Made by a program: the position numbers and the translations under genes
Notes under the pieces: model-generated
Told to the model about the DNA's origin: nothing
The model's database searches: none
The model's input: the letters and a program-made list of their open reading frames with translations, nothing else
Shown here: piece after piece, positions 4,530 through 7,110 of the stretch
Position numbering within the stretch: the first letter of the stretch is position 1
Layout of the letters: each line of letters opens with the position of its first letter
Source of the DNA: an uncultured Faecalibacterium sp.
GTDB taxonomy: Bacteria > Bacillota > Clostridia > Oscillospirales > Ruminococcaceae
Assembly (NCBI GenBank): GCA_934525405.1
Contig: CAKSZF010000078.1
Coordinates: forward strand, 1 to 7,110
Length of the DNA stretch: 7,110 bases
Reading direction: 5' to 3'

Positions 4530-6866
4530 ATGCGTTATACCTACGTCCGGCAGCACGATACCACCGACTGTGCGGCTGCCTGTCTGGCCATGGTGTGCCT
4601 GCACTACAAAAAGGAAGTTACCATCACCCGCCTGCGGGATATGATGGGCACCGACCTGAAAGGCACCAACCTTGTAGGCCTGCAAAAAGCCGCCAATGAG
4701 CTTGGTTTTACCACCGCCGCAGTCCGCGTGGACCGCGAAAACTTTCTGAGTGATTTCTCGCTTCCCTGTATTGCACAGGTCATCACCGATCAGGGTCTGG
4801 CTCACTTTGTTGTGGTGTTCAAAAAGACCACCATCAAGGACGAGGGCGCGCGCCGCAAGCACATGCTGCAGGATGCCGAGACCCGCAAGGAAGAAGAGGA
4901 AAAAGGCAAAAAGCATAAGTGCAAGGATTACGTCATCATCGGCGACCCCGGCACTGAACTGAAAAAGATCACTCTGGACGAGTTCTACAAGAACTTTACC
5001 GGCGTTCTGCTGCTGTTGAACCCCACCTCGGAGTTCAAGGGCGGCAAGATCGAAAAGGGCGGCATGATGAAGCGGTATATCAACCTGCTGCTGCCCCAGA
5101 AAAAGCTGTTCTTCTACGCCATCCTCAGCTCGATCATCACCACCATTCTGGGCATCGCGTCCTCCATGTTCAATAAGATCCTGATGGACGAGGTGCTGCC
5201 CTACGGGTTGAACAGTCTGCTGGTCACATTGATCCTGGTGTTCAGCGTGGTCAGCATTACCAGCACGCTGATCGGCTTTGTGCGGCAATGGGTGCTGATT
5301 CATCTGTCCATTAAGATCGATATCCCGCTGATGCTGGGCTACTTCGGGCACATCTTCAATCTGCCCATGAAGTTCTTTGCTACCCGCAAGACCGGTGATA
5401 TCACCACCCGTTACTCGGACGCAAACACCATCAAATCCATCTTTACCAGCATTGCGCTGAGCCTTGTGATGGATATCTCCATGGCTATCATCACCGGCAT
5501 CATCCTGTTCCGCATGAACGCCATGCTGTTCTCCATCTCGCTGTTCATGGCACTGGTCAGCATCCTGCTGGTGCTGGTGTACAAGCAGCCCTATAAAAAG
5601 ATCAACGAAGAGAGCATGGCACAGTCTGCCGCACTGAACAGCCAGATGATCGAGAGCCTGCGCGGCATCGAGACCGTCAAGTGCAACGCTAACGAGCAGA
5701 CCGAGCTGGACAATCTGGAACGCGAGTACATGAAGAGCCTGAAGATCAGCCTGCGTTCCAGCCGCATCAGCACCACGCAGGGTCTGATCTCCTCCTTCAT
5801 CTCCACCGGCTTCAGTATGCTGACCACCTATGTGGGCATCACGCAGGTGCTGAACGGCGAAATGACGCTGGGCGGTTTTATGGCGTTCAGCACCCTGTCC
5901 GGCTACTTCACCTCCCCCCTGAGCAACCTGATCGGCTTGCAGATGCAGATTCAGGAGGCCAGCATCTCCATGAAGCGTCTAACCGAGATCATGGACTACC
6001 CCGCCGAGTACGAGACCGCCGATGGCGTGGAGCAGACCGAACTGACCAAGGTGGAGGGCGATATCGAGTTCAAGGACGTCACCTTCCGCTACGGCAATCG
6101 TGCTCCCGCACTGGATCACGTCAGCTTCACCATCCCCGCCGGTAAAAAGGTGGCGCTGGTGGGCGGCAGCGGCAGCGGCAAATCCACCATTACCAAACTG
6201 CTGCTGAAGTACTACGACCCCGAGGACGGCGAGATCGACATAAACGGCGCAAATCTGGCCGAGTACACCAACAGTTCGGTGCGCCGTGCCATTGCCTATG
6301 TGCCTCAGAACATCGAGCTGTTCAGTAAGACCATCTACGACAACATCCGTATCTCCCGCATGGACGCCACGCTGGACGAGGTGAAGGACGCCGCCAAGAA
6401 GGCCGATGCCCACGAGTTTATCCGTCACCTGCCGCTGCAGTACAACACCTATCTGGAGGAAGCCGGCAACGGCCTGTCCGGCGGTGAGAAGCAGCGTATC
6501 GCGCTGGCACGCGCCTTCCTGAAGGACTCTAACCTCTACATTCTGGATGAGTCCACCAGTAACCTGGATTTTGCCACCGAGACGCTGATCTTCAACATGA
6601 TCTACGAGCAGCTGGCAGACCGCTCCATGCTGATCGTGGCACACCGCCTTTCCACCATCCGTGACTGTGATCTGATCCTTGTGATGGATCACGGCAAGAT
6701 CGTGGAGCGCGGCACCCATGAGGAACTGCTGGCAAAGGATGGCCGCTATGCTGAGCTGTGGAATATGCAGCAGGGCATCTTCCGCAAGCGCAAGCAGGAG
6801 CCTGTTGAACAGCTGCCCGGCGCTACAGTGGAAGAGGATGACGACGGCGAGTCCATCACCTACTGA
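4530..6866 (+). CDS. Peptidase-containing ABC transporter (C39 bacteriocin-type exporter, PCAT)
   Basis: Membrane exporter that should cut the leader of a double-glycine-type precursor peptide and pump out the mature peptide. Three domains follow in order. The C39 cysteine peptidase occupies about 1-165, with oxyanion Gln8, catalytic Cys14 in HDTTDCAAACLAM, His92 in LAHFVVV and Asp139 in IIGDPG. The ABC membrane domain (about 185-480) has hydrophobic segments near 193-215, 228-256, 304-328, 332-350, 416-437 and 447-470. The ATPase domain (about 510-750) has Walker A GGSGSGKS (545-552), Q-loop Gln593, signature LSGGEKQR (649-656), Walker B LYILDE (669-674), D-loop SNLD and H-loop His705. All catalytic residues are intact. 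The total of 778 aa is longer than the usual 700-730. The excess lies in a Lys/Glu-rich insertion (about 100-131) between His92 and Asp139, and in an acidic tail (EEDDD near 769-773). The start has AAAGGA (4517-4522) 7 nt upstream. No substrate peptide or HlyD-like partner is visible. Confidence 0.93.
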   Translation: MRYTYVRQHDTTDCAAACLAMVCLHYKKEVTITRLRDMMGTDLKGTNLVGLQKAANELGFTTAAVRVDRENFLSDFSLPCIAQVITDQGLAHFVVVFKKTTIKDEGARRKHMLQDAETRKEEEEKGKKHKCKDYVIIGDPGTELKKITLDEFYKNFTGVLLLLNPTSEFKGGKIEKGGMMKRYINLLLPQKKLFFYAILSSIITTILGIASSMFNKILMDEVLPYGLNSLLVTLILVFSVVSITSTLIGFVRQWVLIHLSIKIDIPLMLGYFGHIFNLPMKFFATRKTGDITTRYSDANTIKSIFTSIALSLVMDISMAIITGIILFRMNAMLFSISLFMALVSILLVLVYKQPYKKINEESMAQSAALNSQMIESLRGIETVKCNANEQTELDNLEREYMKSLKISLRSSRISTTQGLISSFISTGFSMLTTYVGITQVLNGEMTLGGFMAFSTLSGYFTSPLSNLIGLQMQIQEASISMKRLTEIMDYPAEYETADGVEQTELTKVEGDIEFKDVTFRYGNRAPALDHVSFTIPAGKKVALVGGSGSGKSTITKLLLKYYDPEDGEIDINGANLAEYTNSSVRRAIAYVPQNIELFSKTIYDNIRISRMDATLDEVKDAAKKADAHEFIRHLPLQYNTYLEEAGNGLSGGEKQRIALARAFLKDSNLYILDESTSNLDFATETLIFNMIYEQLADRSMLIVAHRLSTIRDCDLILVMDHGKIVERGTHEELLAKDGRYAELWNMQQGIFRKRKQEPVEQLPGATVEEDDDGESITY

Positions 6867-6874
6867 CCGGCATC

Positions 6875-6899
6875 GCATCCGCAGCCTTTGCCCGGATGC
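6875..6899 (+). repeat. Hairpin just after the PCAT gene
   Basis: A perfect 7-bp inverted repeat GCATCCG/CGGATGC (6875-6881 with 6893-6899) begins 8 nt past the stop codon. T6908-6913 follow only after an 8-nt gap, so it would be a poor terminator alone. It may protect the mRNA end. Confidence 0.5.
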
Positions 6900-6910
6900 A
6901 GCATAAGTTT

Positions 6911-6928
6911 TTTCCCGCTGGCGGGAAA
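6911..6928. repeat. Perfect 8-bp palindromic hairpin TTTCCCGC/GCGGGAAA
   Basis: The arms at 6911-6918 and 6921-6928 are separated by only TG, so in RNA the innermost pair must open. It lies between the hairpin at 6875 and the terminator at 6951. It could be a protein-binding palindrome; its function is unknown. Confidence 0.45.
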
Positions 6929-6950
6929 CCGAAGAATGCCTCGTTATGGC

Positions 6951-6990
6951 GTGCCCGGAGGCAGACGCTTCCGGGCACCTTTTTGTTTTG
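6951..6990 (+). terminator. Intrinsic terminator between PCAT and the next gene
   Basis: A perfect 9-bp stem GTGCCCGGA/TCCGGGCAC (6951-6959 with 6970-6978) is followed by CTTTTTGTTTT. It lies 84 nt after the PCAT stop codon and about 40 nt before the next ATG. Confidence 0.9.
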
Positions 6991-7030
6991 GCTTACATTT
7001 AAAAAATAACAGGATTAGGGGTAATTTATC

Positions 7031-7110
7031 ATGAATGAGATCAAAGTTGCTGAAAACAAGACCCTCAAGCTGACCAATGTCCTCTCCCGCCTCGTGCGCC
7101 CTGAGGAACT
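7031..7110 (+). CDS. Start of an unidentified gene, cut by the window end
   Basis: An open frame starts with ATG at 7031 and runs without a stop to the window edge (26 codons plus 2 nt). The protein begins MNEIKVAENKTLKL and continues as a charged, probably soluble N-terminus with no signal peptide or membrane segment. A TAGGGGTA ribosome binding site lies at 7016-7023, about 7 nt upstream, and codon use resembles the neighbouring genes, so it is likely real. It has no resemblance to a double-glycine leader or a HlyD-type anchor so far, and I do not recognise the family. A clear sigma-A promoter was not found between the terminator and this start. Confidence 0.7.
   Translation, partial: MNEIKVAENKTLKLTNVLSRLVRPEE

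Noticed and set aside
4320..5351. 343-codon minus-strand frame across the PCAT leader and N-terminus
   Set aside because: It is a shadow of the PCAT frame with a His/Gln-rich product, no SD and no domain. The same applies to the 299-codon frame at 5979-6878.
6896..7009. 37-codon frame starting MQHKFFPAGG after the PCAT gene
   Set aside because: It was considered as a double-glycine substrate peptide. It has no SD, its GG falls at residues 9-10, and the frame runs through two hairpins including the terminator.

Overview
The window looks like chromosomal DNA from a low-to-moderate-GC-ancestry but GC-rich-coding Firmicute. Oscillospiraceae/Ruminococcaceae gut clostridia of the Faecalibacterium/Subdoligranulum type are the best guess, an inference from protein style and codon use rather than a database match. 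Supporting signs are strong Shine-Dalgarno sites, sigma-A promoters close to TTGACA-N17-TATAAT, tRNA genes with an encoded CCA, many intrinsic terminators, and GC-rich codon choice set between AT-rich intergenic stretches.

Left part, minus strand (1-1966): a tRNA-Ala(GGC) gene has its own near-perfect promoter and a strong terminator. Upstream of it on the same strand is a metallo-beta-lactamase/beta-CASP ribonuclease-like gene, which probably starts at a TTG codon behind a strong SD.

Middle part, plus strand (2047-4234): typA/bipA, a translational GTPase, is divergent from the nuclease gene and has its own promoter and terminator. A tRNA-Asn(GTT) gene follows with its own promoter, which carries two inverted repeats, and its own terminator. 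The first 4.2 kb is therefore housekeeping RNA and translation functions in single-gene transcription units.

Right part, plus strand (4254-7110): a peptidase-containing ABC transporter (PCAT, C39 family) of the kind that cleaves double-glycine leaders and exports bacteriocins or signalling peptides. It is preceded by a strong extended -10 promoter, a 7-bp tandem direct repeat in helical phase just upstream of the -35, and a leader of about 210 nt with a terminator-like structure. The C39 domain carries a charged insertion of about 31 residues between the catalytic His and Asp. No peptide substrate or HlyD-like accessory protein is visible. Three hairpins, the last a clear terminator, separate it from the start of an unidentified gene that runs off the window.

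The most interesting part is the PCAT locus: an apparently stand-alone exporter with an unusual protease domain and an elaborate control region.
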